Below are positions 14,020-22,422 of a DNA stretch of 64,000 nucleotides, piece by piece. Within the stretch, counting starts at the first letter, position 1; the number at the start of each line of letters is the position of its first letter. A program made the translations under genes and the position numbers. Source of the stretch: Solibacteraceae bacterium (GTDB taxonomy: Bacteria; Acidobacteriota; Terriglobia; Bryobacterales; Bryobacteraceae); assembly GCA_021324015.1 (NCBI GenBank), contig JAJPJX010000186.1, positions 1 through 64,000 on the forward strand. Direction: 5' to 3'. The notes under the pieces were generated by a model, which was not told the origin of the DNA, did no database searches, and was given only the letters and a program-made list of their open reading frames with translations.

Positions 14020-16587
14020 TCAAACCTCCTCACCGTCATCGTCACGATCAAAGCGTGTTTGCCTCGGCGTCGTTTGCGCCGCCTTCGGCGTATCGTAGTG
14101 GTCTTCGGTCCGAAGACCGACGCCGGAATAAAGGGCGCCCTTCATGGTTTTCGACTTTGCAAATCCCCGTTCGCTCATCAGAGACGCGAAGGTTTTGTGG
14201 CTGGCCGGTGTCTCCCCATGCTCCTCGGCCCAGGTTTTGTATTCGCGGTAAAGTGCCAGCGAAAGCACCCGCGCATTCGGCGCGCGCACACACTTCTCTT
14301 CCAGGAACATCGAGAACGTATCCTGTTCCGACTCGTACTCCCGCGTCGCGTTAATGACTTCCTCCGGCACGCCCAGCCCGTCACGCTGCCACTCCAAGCA
14401 CCCTTCGATGGCCCAGTTCAAAATGCCCGGCAGTTCTGACTGGAACATCGCCATGACCTCGTGACGTTTCTTCTGCTGATCCTTGGGGATGGTGTAGTCG
14501 AAGGGCACGAGCTTCAGCCGCCGCCAGATGGCTGCGTCGCCGCGAATCGTGGGCTTATGATTCGTCGCGAACCAGATCTTGAACGTGGGCATGAACTCGA
14601 AGAACTCGCCGTGCAGGAAGCGCGCGGCCATCCGGTCGCCGCCCGTCATTTCCTTGATCAGGGATTCGGCGAGCCGCACGCCCCGATCGTTTTCGGCGGC
14701 CCAAACGAACCGCGCGCCGCGGAGACGGGCGATGTCATTCGGAATGCTGCCCTCCCGCTTCTTGAGGAACGTCTCTACCGGCGTTCGCCGGGCGTAGTTC
14801 CCCAGAAGCATTTCCATGACTTCGACCATGGTGGATTTGCCGTTGTCGCCACCGGGCCCGTAGAGAATGAACATCGCCTTGTCGCTGGTGATTCCAGTCA
14901 GGCTCGACCCCAGGGCGCGCTTCAGAAAATCGACCAGACTTTTCCGGCCGAGCATGATCATGTTCAGGAATTCCAGCCAGTTCGGGCATCGCGCCGAAGG
15001 GTCGTACACGACGGGGGCGAGCTTGGTGATCATGTCCTTCGGGTCATGGGATCGCAGCTGCCCGGTCCGCAGATCGAGCGTGCCGTTCTTGACCGCGCAC
15101 AGCCACTGGTTGTTGTCGAAATCATCGGGATGGCGCGCCACGGTGCGATCCGATTTCGCCAGCGTGACCATCGCGTGAATCGAGCGGTGCGATTCCGACT
15201 TGATCAGGTGGCTGAGGAACGCTTTCCGCTCGTCTTCGTCCTTGATCTTCTTGGCGACCGCATACAAGCTGCGAATCAGATCGGTGGCGCGGGCAAAGAC
15301 CTCGAGCCGCTCATCTTCGGCCCATCGCGCGGTGTCCCAGTGAAACCATCGGCCCCATGCCTCGCAATACAAAACAGTGCCGCGATAGCGGGCGACGAAC
15401 CTTCGCGCATTTCCCAGGTCCGTGTACTTTTCAATCTTCGTTGCCGCGGCCTCGGTGGGCTGCGGTTGTTCCGGTGGCGGAGGATCATCGCCGGACGCGG
15501 GCGGGGGTTCGGGTGCGGGTGCGGCTTCAAACCCCTCGATCCTGCCAATCGCGATGGGCGAATTCACGTTGCCGCGAAACAGGCACTCCGCGCAAAAGCG
15601 GCCGCCATTGAGGTTCGACTGCACGTAGGCGCACGTCACCGGCGCCACCTTGTCGCTGGACGCCTGCTTCAGTTTTCGCTGCGTTTCTCGCCGGGAGTAT
15701 TTCGGATAGGCCTGGCTCAGTTCATGCGCCCACCGCTCTGCATCCTCGCACCTGGCGACCACCGTCAACATCCGGTACCACTCGGGCTCGGCAAGGGCGG
15801 CAGCGTCGGTGCGGCAATGACGCATCCAGACGCAGCCGTCGAGGATCGGAGGCAGTTTGGCCGCGGGCAGATCCAACGGGGGCTGCGTCACACGCTCGCC
15901 ATCCCCCGGATCCTCAATGCCACCGAGAAGGTCTTCGAAGTCAGCGAGGTTGTAGGCATGATCGGCGTACTCGGCGGTGACCATCCGGATGTCGCCATCG
16001 ACTTTGTGGTTGAACGTGCCGGGCACCCGGAGCACACGGCACAGGTCCGCGGTCGAGTCCATCGTCCAGCCCCGCACATTGGCGCGCAGCCTAAGGTTCA
16101 ACTGGAATCGCGTTGAGAGCGACTTCAACTGCTTCCGTTCGTCTTCGCTCTCAATCTGGTAGGGCTCACGGAAAAGCCAGTAGGGCTGGAGTCCGAACCC
16201 GCTGTGCACAACTAGGCTCGGCTCCAGGACTGCGGTATCGATGAGACTCCGAGCATCCTGCTCGGTTGGCGGCAATGCTTCGGCCTTGTGCGCGGCACCC
16301 GCGATATCGACGTCGGCCCAAAGGCCCGGAAGCACGGAAACGCCCGCCTCCGCTCCGCGACTGCTGTTGGCGGGCCTTTCGTGCTGGAGGCCGACGGCGG
16401 CGTACACGTCGAAGGTGGAGGCCCTCGCGGCGCAGTATTCGACCGCCTGATCGAGCGCGCCCTCCTCGCCCAAGTTGAACGCCCGGGTCGCTTTATCCTG
16501 GCGCGTCCACAGGATGAGCCAGCCCGTAGGCTCGGGACCGTGGACGCGCTCGAGGAACTGCCGGATTGCATGCCGGTCAGCCTCCAT
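14020..16587 (-). CDS. Phage primase-helicase (D5/P4 type, SF3 helicase)
   Basis: An 855-residue replication initiator. The N-terminal third resembles RepB-type archaeo-eukaryotic primases (LWADVDIAGAAHK, and HSGFGLQPYWLF). A middle zinc-like Cys pair follows (GGRFCAECLFRG). The C-terminal helicase has Walker A in GPGGDNGKSTMVE at about 576, the acidic Walker B in FVWAAENDRG, and the sensor region WFATNHKPTIRGDAAIWRRL. I start at ATG 16587, directly after the upstream stop and a GAGG site. P4/D5 proteins combine origin recognition, priming and unwinding, and the iterons sit just beyond its 3' end. Confidence 0.92.
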   Translation of the reverse strand: MEADRHAIRQFLERVHGPEPTGWLILWTRQDKATRAFNLGEEGALDQAVEYCAARASTFDVYAAVGLQHERPANSSRGAEAGVSVLPGLWADVDIAGAAHKAEALPPTEQDARSLIDTAVLEPSLVVHSGFGLQPYWLFREPYQIESEDERKQLKSLSTRFQLNLRLRANVRGWTMDSTADLCRVLRVPGTFNHKVDGDIRMVTAEYADHAYNLADFEDLLGGIEDPGDGERVTQPPLDLPAAKLPPILDGCVWMRHCRTDAAALAEPEWYRMLTVVARCEDAERWAHELSQAYPKYSRRETQRKLKQASSDKVAPVTCAYVQSNLNGGRFCAECLFRGNVNSPIAIGRIEGFEAAPAPEPPPASGDDPPPPEQPQPTEAAATKIEKYTDLGNARRFVARYRGTVLYCEAWGRWFHWDTARWAEDERLEVFARATDLIRSLYAVAKKIKDEDERKAFLSHLIKSESHRSIHAMVTLAKSDRTVARHPDDFDNNQWLCAVKNGTLDLRTGQLRSHDPKDMITKLAPVVYDPSARCPNWLEFLNMIMLGRKSLVDFLKRALGSSLTGITSDKAMFILYGPGGDNGKSTMVEVMEMLLGNYARRTPVETFLKKREGSIPNDIARLRGARFVWAAENDRGVRLAESLIKEMTGGDRMAARFLHGEFFEFMPTFKIWFATNHKPTIRGDAAIWRRLKLVPFDYTIPKDQQKKRHEVMAMFQSELPGILNWAIEGCLEWQRDGLGVPEEVINATREYESEQDTFSMFLEEKCVRAPNARVLSLALYREYKTWAEEHGETPASHKTFASLMSERGFAKSKTMKGALYSGVGLRTEDHYDTPKAAQTTPRQTRFDRDDDGEEV

Positions 16588-16591
16588 CCCG

Positions 16592-17344
16592 CTACACCAC
16601 CTCACCCTCAACCGTCTCGACGACGTCTTTGGCCACCTTCACCGGCGGCGCGGCCTTCAGAAACGGGTCGATCATGGCAGCGTAGTCCTTCGCCCGCTGC
16701 GTTTGCTCGGGGGTAAGGCGGCCGCCGGAGGTGAGCGCGGCCTTCGCGTAGACGATGCCCTGACCGTTCTTGGTTTTCTCCAGACCGATCTTGGTGATGA
16801 CGCTGTAGCACGGCACTCCCTTTGATGCGAGGCGCAGGAAATACTGCCGCGCGGGCTTGAGCGAACTGGGCGGCAGGTTCACGATCTCCGGAAGGAGGTT
16901 GTCCTCGCGGATGAGGAACAACTGCCGGATCAGCTTGCATGCCTGGCCTTCGCCCTTCGGATCGCTACCGAACTCCGCGAATGCGCACTTGTGGCAGTTC
17001 CCGCCAGGCTCACCAATTCCGGTGCGCGCGTCGAGCGAGTAGCAGTCCGGGGGCATGTTGCCGTCGGACTCTTCCATCGGCACGCTCCAATAGGCCCGGG
17101 TATCGCGCCAGGCGATGATGATCCCGGACAGTTCCTTCACCATCTCCTCGCCGTCGAGCCCCTGGATGGTCCAGGCGGTGCCGCCGCCCGCGGGGATCTT
17201 GATGCGTTCGAGGTCACCGGCGGTGAGGCCGTTGTCCCCGACGTTGGCGTTCATAGCTTCGCGGATTTCAGCAATCTCCGTTTTGAAAATCACGAAAGGG
17301 CTGATCGCGGTTTCCTTTTCCTTTTTCACGACTTCTTTTGCCAT
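16592..17344 (-). CDS. Phage Cys-rich replication-region protein, 250 aa
   Basis: Begins MAKEVVKKEKETAISPF. Four Cys (101, 117, 120, 136) in the pattern DCY...NCHKCAFAEFGSDPKG...ACK look like a zinc or iron-sulfur site. This Cys block followed by a LIREDNLLPEIVNLPPSSLK segment recurs in phage proteins next to primases that I cannot name with certainty; an ssDNA-binding role would fit. AGGAGA precedes ATG 17344. The gene lies 4 bases before the primase-helicase. Confidence 0.62.
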   Translation of the reverse strand: MAKEVVKKEKETAISPFVIFKTEIAEIREAMNANVGDNGLTAGDLERIKIPAGGGTAWTIQGLDGEEMVKELSGIIIAWRDTRAYWSVPMEESDGNMPPDCYSLDARTGIGEPGGNCHKCAFAEFGSDPKGEGQACKLIRQLFLIREDNLLPEIVNLPPSSLKPARQYFLRLASKGVPCYSVITKIGLEKTKNGQGIVYAKAALTSGGRLTPEQTQRAKDYAAMIDPFLKAAPPVKVAKDVVETVEGEVV

Positions 17345-17346
17345 CG

Positions 17347-17742
17347 TTAGCTTCTCCTGGTTCTGAGTTTGAAAACTTCGCTGACTTCGAGTACCGAAGC
17401 CAGTGCCGGCGACAACTGCCGGCTCTCCCGGTCGAGTTCCCGCACGTATGCGCTGAGGGAATTGGTGTTGAACGTTTCCTCGACGTAGTCGCCGAGGCGG
17501 CACCGCTTCAGGGCTTTGCAGACGGCGTTCTTATCGCCATCCTTTGCTTTCGCCCAGAGCTTACGTTCCACGTAGACGGTGCGCCCATCGATGGCGACCC
17601 TTTCCATGCCGCTCTGCTCAAACTGCGGCAGCAGCCGGCCTTCGAGTTCCGCGGCCTCGGCCTTGATGGTGTCGACCTCGGCTTCGAGTTGGTGCCGCCG
17701 CTCTTCGAGGGCGACAAAGCGTTTTAGTTCATCTGTGTTCAA
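17347..17742 (-). CDS. Hypothetical coiled-coil phage protein, 131 aa
   Basis: A TTG start (17742) follows a good AGGAGA site. Residues 1-45 form a coiled coil (VALEERRHQLEAEVDTIKAE), then a small beta-like segment (MERVAIDGRTVYVERKLWAK) and a helical C-terminus. Similar proteins occur in phage replication modules beside Cys-rich proteins. No function known. Its start overlaps the 340-residue gene by 14 bases. Confidence 0.6.
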   Translation of the reverse strand: MNTDELKRFVALEERRHQLEAEVDTIKAEAAELEGRLLPQFEQSGMERVAIDGRTVYVERKLWAKAKDGDKNAVCKALKRCRLGDYVEETFNTNSLSAYVRELDRESRQLSPALASVLEVSEVFKLRTRRS

Positions 17743-18751
17743 GTGAGTCTCCTGATTCGGGTAGTTTGATTGCGTAATCCTTCACGACCGCGCCTTGATC
17801 GAGCGCGCCTCTCGCGTGCATGTCCCACCAGAAAAGCCCCTTGTGCTTCCCGAACAGCCCAGAGGAATTCCGGTAATCCTTGAAATGGCCGCGGCAAAGG
17901 TGGAGTGCCTGGCTGAGGCCGTGGTTTTCGATTCGCCCCAGCTTGCGCAGAACCTGTTTCATCGGTTCGATGCTGAGCGTCTTGAACCGGACGAGGGGCT
18001 GTCCGTGCCGCCGGCGGTGGGCCTTGCTGAGCTTGGCGGGAGGAAGGTTTTCTTCGGTAGTGACGTTCCGGCAGTGCAGGAACGACGTTGCCAGGAATGC
18101 GGGGAATGCGAGGCTTCCCATCGATCCGATTGCAACGAGGCGTTCTTCGGGGATTAGATCGTACTGCTCATCCTCGATTCCCCAAATGCGGCAGCGCAGC
18201 CTACTGGTCGCCTGACCGTCTTCTCCCACAACAAGAAGCAGGAGCGTGCATGGACCACGAACTTCACGGTCGTCCTTGTGCCCTGCGAAGACCGTGATGA
18301 ACAAGACCCACTTCGCGGGAACGTCGCTACGATGCTCCTGGAGGACTTCGCCCCAATTCGCGAACAAATCGCCGAAGCGCCCGGTGTCCACGCTCTGCAC
18401 GAGAATGCCGACCTGATTGATGGCGCGCGGCAGTGCCCGCTCGGCCTCGGTGAACATGACGTCGTACATCGAGGGTTCGAGCGTGTATTCATAAAACGCC
18501 GAGGGGAACGGCGGCGCCAGTTGCGGGAACTGTTCCGGACCGTCCATGCGCCCATCTCTGCAGGTGTGGTGCTGGAAGTAGTACTGGGCAACGTTGTCGA
18601 TGGCGAGCACGGTCACCGAGTGGAGGTCCTGGCGGATCAAAGCATCGCGGGCCTGCAATCGAGCGGCGCTTTCGAACAAGGTGGCCGGCAGATCAAACGA
18701 TTCGGTCTTCCACCTCTTGGCGGCCAACAGCCGATCGATGAACCGAGGCAT
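17729..18751 (-). CDS. Unrecognised phage protein, 340 aa
   Basis: A 340-residue protein with no domain I can name. It has a His/Cys-rich C-terminal region with CRGHFKDY, GLFGKHKGLFWWDMHARG and LQALHLC-like segments, suggesting a metal site near residues 275-320, and a middle beta-rich part (WVLFITVFAG, CTLLLLVVGEDG). It starts next to the SNF2 helicase stop, so it belongs to the replication operon. The C-terminal motif is the best lead for a remote-homology search. Function unknown. Confidence 0.65.
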   Translation of the reverse strand: MPRFIDRLLAAKRWKTESFDLPATLFESAARLQARDALIRQDLHSVTVLAIDNVAQYYFQHHTCRDGRMDGPEQFPQLAPPFPSAFYEYTLEPSMYDVMFTEAERALPRAINQVGILVQSVDTGRFGDLFANWGEVLQEHRSDVPAKWVLFITVFAGHKDDREVRGPCTLLLLVVGEDGQATSRLRCRIWGIEDEQYDLIPEERLVAIGSMGSLAFPAFLATSFLHCRNVTTEENLPPAKLSKAHRRRHGQPLVRFKTLSIEPMKQVLRKLGRIENHGLSQALHLCRGHFKDYRNSSGLFGKHKGLFWWDMHARGALDQGAVVKDYAIKLPESGDSLEHR

Positions 18752-20152
18752 TTACTGGCCGCCTTTCATCTGCTGGAGAACGCTGTTGACGACATCGGAG
18801 CGCTGCGCCAGCGCGGCCATGACCTTCTCGTCGACGGTGCCCGCGGCGAGCAGGTGAATGTATTCCACGGGCCGTGTCTGGCCAGGGCGGTGAATGCGCG
18901 CCAGGCTCTGTTCGTAGGAGCCCAGCGAAAAGCCGAGCGAATAGTAAATCGAGTAGCGCGCCCGGGTGAGATCGACGCCGACGCCGCCGGAATCAATCTG
19001 GACAGCCAGCACCGGCGCCTCTCCGGCTTGCCAGCGTTTCAGATCGTCGATCCGGCCGGACAACTCGAGCGATCGCCGGCCCGCTTCATCCGCAACGCGG
19101 TTCACTGCGTCGAGGTCCCGGTGGAACCGGCAGAAGACCACCACCGGCTCGTCGGGCGCGATGTCTTCGAGCACGTCGCGCAGGAGGTTCATCTTGGCGG
19201 AATCGATCTGGATCTCTTGCCCGTCGTCCGTGCGAACGTAACCGCCCGTGATCTGTTGGAGCCGGAGCAGCTTTACCAGGGCGTTCGCGGCGGTGACCTC
19301 ACCGGACTGAACTTCGGCAATGAGATCCCGCTCGAGCGACCGATAGACCTTGCGCGCCTCGCTGCCGAGGTGGCAGTTGTAGGTGATGTGCACTTCCGGC
19401 GGCAGATCGAGGACGTCCTTGCCGCAGGCGAACGTGACGGAGTAGAACTTCCGGTTCAGCTCGTCGAGGTTGTTGTAGCCCACGACCTGGTGATTCTGGT
19501 AGCCGCCCATCACGGCGAAGTGCTGCCGGAAGCGGTTGAACGACCAGCCGAAAACCGTGGCATCGATGAAGCGGAAGTAGCCGTACACGTCGAGCGGCGA
19601 ATGGGGCATCGGCGTGCCGCTGAGGCCCAACCGGAACCGTGCGAACTTCCCCAGGCGCGCAAGGTATCGGCTGGCCTTACCACCGGGAGCCTTGCAGCGG
19701 TGGATCTCGTCGGCCACCACCAAGTCCCATTTCTGTTTGATGGCCCATTCCGCGAACGGTGTGCGCCAGGCGGAATCGTAGTTGATAACGACCACCACCG
19801 GCACGCCCCGCGCCTTGGCCAGTTTGATCTGGCGTTCCGCCTCATCCCGCTTCGCGCGGACATTCGAGTTGGAATCATCGAGCGGCACGACCATGAACGG
19901 GGCGTTCGAGTGCATCTCGAACTGCGGACGCCACACCTGCACCACGCGGAGGGGGCAGACGATTAGGATCAGTTGAAAGCCTTCCTCAGTGCAGAGGTAC
20001 ACCGTCATGGCCGATTTGCCGGTGCCCATGATGGCCGCGATCATGGCGCCGCGTTTGCCGCGCCGGTACAGTTGCCGGACGAAAGCGACGGCCTCCGCCT
20101 GATGCCGCCAGGGGAGAGTCCGCAGCACCGAGACTGTCGGAGGCGGGTTCAT
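18752..20152 (-). CDS. SNF2-family DNA helicase/translocase
   Basis: A 466-residue two-domain ATPase. Walker A is IMGTGKSAMTVY (about 37-48), the DExH motif VADEIHRCKAPGG (about 144-156), followed by the SNF2-type FRLGLSGTPMPHSP and the C-terminal motif VI, SLARIHRPGQTRPVEY. Short SNF2 proteins of this kind are common in phage replication modules and probably remodel or unwind DNA. It overlaps the upstream 172-residue gene by 4 bases and directly precedes the 340-residue gene. Confidence 0.9.
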   Translation of the reverse strand: MNPPPTVSVLRTLPWRHQAEAVAFVRQLYRRGKRGAMIAAIMGTGKSAMTVYLCTEEGFQLILIVCPLRVVQVWRPQFEMHSNAPFMVVPLDDSNSNVRAKRDEAERQIKLAKARGVPVVVVINYDSAWRTPFAEWAIKQKWDLVVADEIHRCKAPGGKASRYLARLGKFARFRLGLSGTPMPHSPLDVYGYFRFIDATVFGWSFNRFRQHFAVMGGYQNHQVVGYNNLDELNRKFYSVTFACGKDVLDLPPEVHITYNCHLGSEARKVYRSLERDLIAEVQSGEVTAANALVKLLRLQQITGGYVRTDDGQEIQIDSAKMNLLRDVLEDIAPDEPVVVFCRFHRDLDAVNRVADEAGRRSLELSGRIDDLKRWQAGEAPVLAVQIDSGGVGVDLTRARYSIYYSLGFSLGSYEQSLARIHRPGQTRPVEYIHLLAAGTVDEKVMAALAQRSDVVNSVLQQMKGGQ

Positions 20153-20667
20153 GCCGATTGCATCTCCCGCGCCAGGGCCGCCGCTTCCGCAACCGTTAGC
20201 TCCGTCTTCTCTCCGACGACCGCCACCACGCGCTGCCGCAGCATGGCAATGTGGCGGCGCCTACGCTGATCTGCGGCGATCTGGACATCCAGCATGCGCA
20301 GGTTGGAATCCAGGTCCGCGACCGTCGCGTGCATCACGGGCACCCACTCGCAGTCGCCATTCAGAGGATTCAAGATGTCGACGGGCACGGCGATCAAGTT
20401 GGGCATCTCGAATTCCGGGAGGTCCAGGCCGAGTTGCAGGCGCGCCTCAGCCTCGGTGACTTCGGCCGCAGTTTTCATCACGCGACGGGTAAGGTCGAAG
20501 AGCTTCTCCCGCGCCAGCTGCCGGCCGAGGTCGGCGAACAAGTCGCCGTTCTGTTCGATCACGGTATCGACGATGTCGCGGTTCCAGAAACGCCGCCCCG
20601 CGGCGCAAAACGCCGCCACGGTCTCCCGAATCGCCTCGGTCAGTTCGGAACGTCTACTTGTTCTCAT
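20149..20667 (-). CDS. Hypothetical phage protein, 172 aa
   Basis: Begins MRTSRRSELTEAIRETVAAF. It is mostly helical: RDIVDTVIEQNGDLFADLGR near the N-terminus and a long basic helical region near the C-terminus (DQRRRRHIAMLRQRVV). The middle contains GLDLPEFEMPNLIAVP. I recognise no family. It is coupled to both neighbours, overlapping the ParB-like gene by 14 bases and the helicase by 4, so a role in replication or partition with them is plausible. Confidence 0.62.
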   Translation of the reverse strand: MRTSRRSELTEAIRETVAAFCAAGRRFWNRDIVDTVIEQNGDLFADLGRQLAREKLFDLTRRVMKTAAEVTEAEARLQLGLDLPEFEMPNLIAVPVDILNPLNGDCEWVPVMHATVADLDSNLRMLDVQIAADQRRRRHIAMLRQRVVAVVGEKTELTVAEAAALAREMQSA

Positions 20668-21583
20668 TGCGTTCGATCTCCTGGTTGATTGCTTCGAGGA
20701 AGGCCGCCGCCTTTCGACAGTGCCCTGCAAAATCCATGTCGGGGGTGTCCAAACTCCGAATGCCGGCAGCGATTTCCAACGCGGAGTGCTGGCAGCCGGA
20801 TATGGCTCGCGCCGCATCCGCAATGGCCATGGCTGCGTAGTTGCGCTCCACGACGGGCCGCTGCGACTCAGGCGTGGGCAGTTGGTAATTCAGGTTGCGG
20901 TCCAAAATGGCCATGCCGCTTTCCAATGCCTGTTTTCGGGCGGTGGTTGGGGTGGGAAGATCCTGGCGGCGCAACTTGCGGACGGCGGCCTTCTTCTCGC
21001 CCTCCGGCATCTGCGCGATTTCGCGTTGCCGCTCTGATGGCTGCTCGGCGATCACCGCGGCGGCGTTGACTGACAGGTCGCCGGTGTCCATCTGGGCGAC
21101 CACCTCAGCCACAGCCCGCTCGACGACCTTCTTGGCCTGCTCGTAGGTGGTCCGGTTGCCGAAGCCGGCCTTCTGTGCGGCGAGATCGTCTGATCGTCGG
21201 CCCTTTAATTCGGCAACATTTTGCCGATTATCCCTTCCGCGCCGCTCGCCGAGCTGCGCCTCGAGGGCCTTGCCGATCTCGACGCGTTCGGACGGGGTGA
21301 AGTCCTTCCTGATCTCGTTCTCCGCGTACTCGCCATCGAGGATGGTGGAAACCTGGAGAACGGTGACCGGGATCATGGTCCAGCGCAGGATGTCGCGCAT
21401 CGCCCGCAGTCGCCGTTCACCGCAGATGAGGCGACCATCTTCCGTGATCACTGGCGGGTGCAGCAGCCCGACGGTGGCGATGCTGGCGGCGAGTACCTCG
21501 AGCTCGCCCATGTCACGCCGGTGGCGGCCAACTACCCGGATGCTGTCGCCAGGGACTTCTCGAAGATCGAGATTGGAAGTCAT
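20654..21583 (-). CDS. ParB-like DNA-binding protein
   Basis: A 309-residue protein with an N-terminal ParB/RepB nuclease-like domain: VGRHRRDMGELEVLAASI, then HPPVITEDGRLICGERRLRA, where GERR is the conserved CTP-binding box of ParB proteins. It continues into a helix-turn-helix region (TTYEQAKKVVERAV). Phage ParB-like proteins may segregate the genome or regulate transcription. ATG 21583 is taken after GGGTGAG; the frame extends to 21640. No ParA gene is visible, which argues for a regulatory role. Confidence 0.82.
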   Translation of the reverse strand: MTSNLDLREVPGDSIRVVGRHRRDMGELEVLAASIATVGLLHPPVITEDGRLICGERRLRAMRDILRWTMIPVTVLQVSTILDGEYAENEIRKDFTPSERVEIGKALEAQLGERRGRDNRQNVAELKGRRSDDLAAQKAGFGNRTTYEQAKKVVERAVAEVVAQMDTGDLSVNAAAVIAEQPSERQREIAQMPEGEKKAAVRKLRRQDLPTPTTARKQALESGMAILDRNLNYQLPTPESQRPVVERNYAAMAIADAARAISGCQHSALEIAAGIRSLDTPDMDFAGHCRKAAAFLEAINQEIERNENK

Positions 21584-21774
21584 CGACTCACCCGCTCCTT
21601 GGTCTCGTTCGGGTGAGGACGAACCTCGGCGGCGGCCCACTCTGCCAGGACGTGGAAGAGGCCTGTCACATTGGCCGCGATCTGACGGGCGTCTTCGACC
21701 GACAGCGGTCGATCCGTCTGCTCTTGCCAGAAGCGCCGGGTTTGTTCGAGGAACTGTTCTTTGGGCTCGCTCAT
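21580..21774 (-). CDS. Hypothetical phage protein, 64 aa
   Basis: Begins MSEPKEQFLEQTRRFWQEQT and is helical, with SVEDARQIAANVTGLFHVLA and a C-terminal basic tail. It resembles the small proteins placed before ParB-like genes in many prophages, without a known function. Its stop overlaps the ParB-like start by 4 bases, so the pair is coupled. An ATG at 21810 would add 12 residues. Confidence 0.58.
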   Translation of the reverse strand: MSEPKEQFLEQTRRFWQEQTDRPLSVEDARQIAANVTGLFHVLAEWAAAEVRPHPNETKERVSR

Positions 21775-21880
21775 CCGAAAAGTGGAGATCCTGTCGGAGG
21801 GCGCATTCACGCCATCCGGCTTCGACCCTCCACCTCGGCGTCGCGCCGATGGTGAGCGATCTATGGTGTTGACAGATCGA

Positions 21881-21900
21881 GGCCCCCGTTGGCGGGGGTC
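21881..21900. other. Stem-loop between early genes
   Basis: GGCCCCCG (21881-21888) pairs with CGGGGGTC (21893-21900) around a TTGG loop, 12 bases after the stop of the 69-residue minus-strand gene. No U run follows on that strand, so it may be a weak terminator or an mRNA processing site that separates regulator and replication transcripts. Confidence 0.45.
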
Positions 21901-21911
21901 CTCACGCTACT

Positions 21912-22121
21912 TTACGCGGACCGTTTCAGTTCATCCTCGGGGATGAGGTACTTGTGGTTTTTGCCCGCTCTTACGAGGAGCTCGCGTTTCCCGCTGTTGC
22001 CGATCTTGCAACTGATCGCCAGATCAAAATGCCCGTGAGATACGCCCTCGCGAACTTCGGTTTCAATCTTCGCGATGGCCTTCGCCAGCACGTTGGTCTC
22101 AGAGGTCGGCGGCTTTTGCAT
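21912..22121 (-). CDS. Hypothetical phage protein, 69 aa
   Basis: Begins MQKPPTSETNVLAKAIAKIE. The middle (HFDLAISCKIGNSGKRELLV) looks like a small beta sheet and the tail is basic. ATG 22121 is preferred because AGGAG lies 6 bases before it, rather than the earlier ATG at 22127. Part of the run of small genes downstream of the XRE/ImmA pair. No family recognised. Confidence 0.55.
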   Translation of the reverse strand: MQKPPTSETNVLAKAIAKIETEVREGVSHGHFDLAISCKIGNSGKRELLVRAGKNHKYLIPEDELKRSA

Positions 22122-22130
22122 CAGCATCTC

Positions 22131-22400
22131 CTATGAATTGTGAATCAGTGCCTTTAAATCCTTAATGGCCGAAACGAACTGCAAGGGTTTCACTTCGGCC
22201 TTGTTGCCGAAGAATTCCATCAGATCGGTCTGTCGGCTCGGCCGATCCTCAAACACAAAGAAAGCCCGCCGTCCTTCACGACGCAGACCCTGCAGGTCAT
22301 ATCCAATGCAGCGCAGGAAGCACGCGAGGTAGAAGTCGCCAGTTTCGTACCGGGAAGGGTACGAATGTTTGGTAGCGCGACTGTCCAGAGTCATGTCCAT
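22131..22400 (-). CDS. DUF5659-like protein, 89 aa
   Basis: Begins MDMTLDSRATKHSYPSRY, then FYLACFLRCIGYDLQGLRRE and RRAFFVFEDRPSRQ, the pattern of DUF5659-type proteins found in phages and mobile elements, of unknown function. AAGGCG lies upstream of the ATG. It begins 22 bases after the stop of the ImmA-like gene, so it is read from the same early promoter. Confidence 0.6.
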   Translation of the reverse strand: MDMTLDSRATKHSYPSRYETGDFYLACFLRCIGYDLQGLRREGRRAFFVFEDRPSRQTDLMEFFGNKAEVKPLQFVSAIKDLKALIHNS

Positions 22401-22422
22401 ACTAAACGCCTTTGCCGAACAA

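Noticed and set aside
15276-16116. Long plus-strand frames under the primase-helicase, and similar antisense frames throughout
   Set aside because: They are high-GC shadows of well-supported genes, with Arg/Pro/Ala-rich translations and no ribosome-binding sites.
20654-21583. ParB-like gene as part of a ParAB partition system
   Set aside because: No ParA-type ATPase is encoded nearby and no parS-like array was seen, so plasmid-style partition is not supported.
21881-21900. Intrinsic terminator
   Set aside because: The stem is strong but no U run follows on either strand, so it is listed only as a stem-loop.
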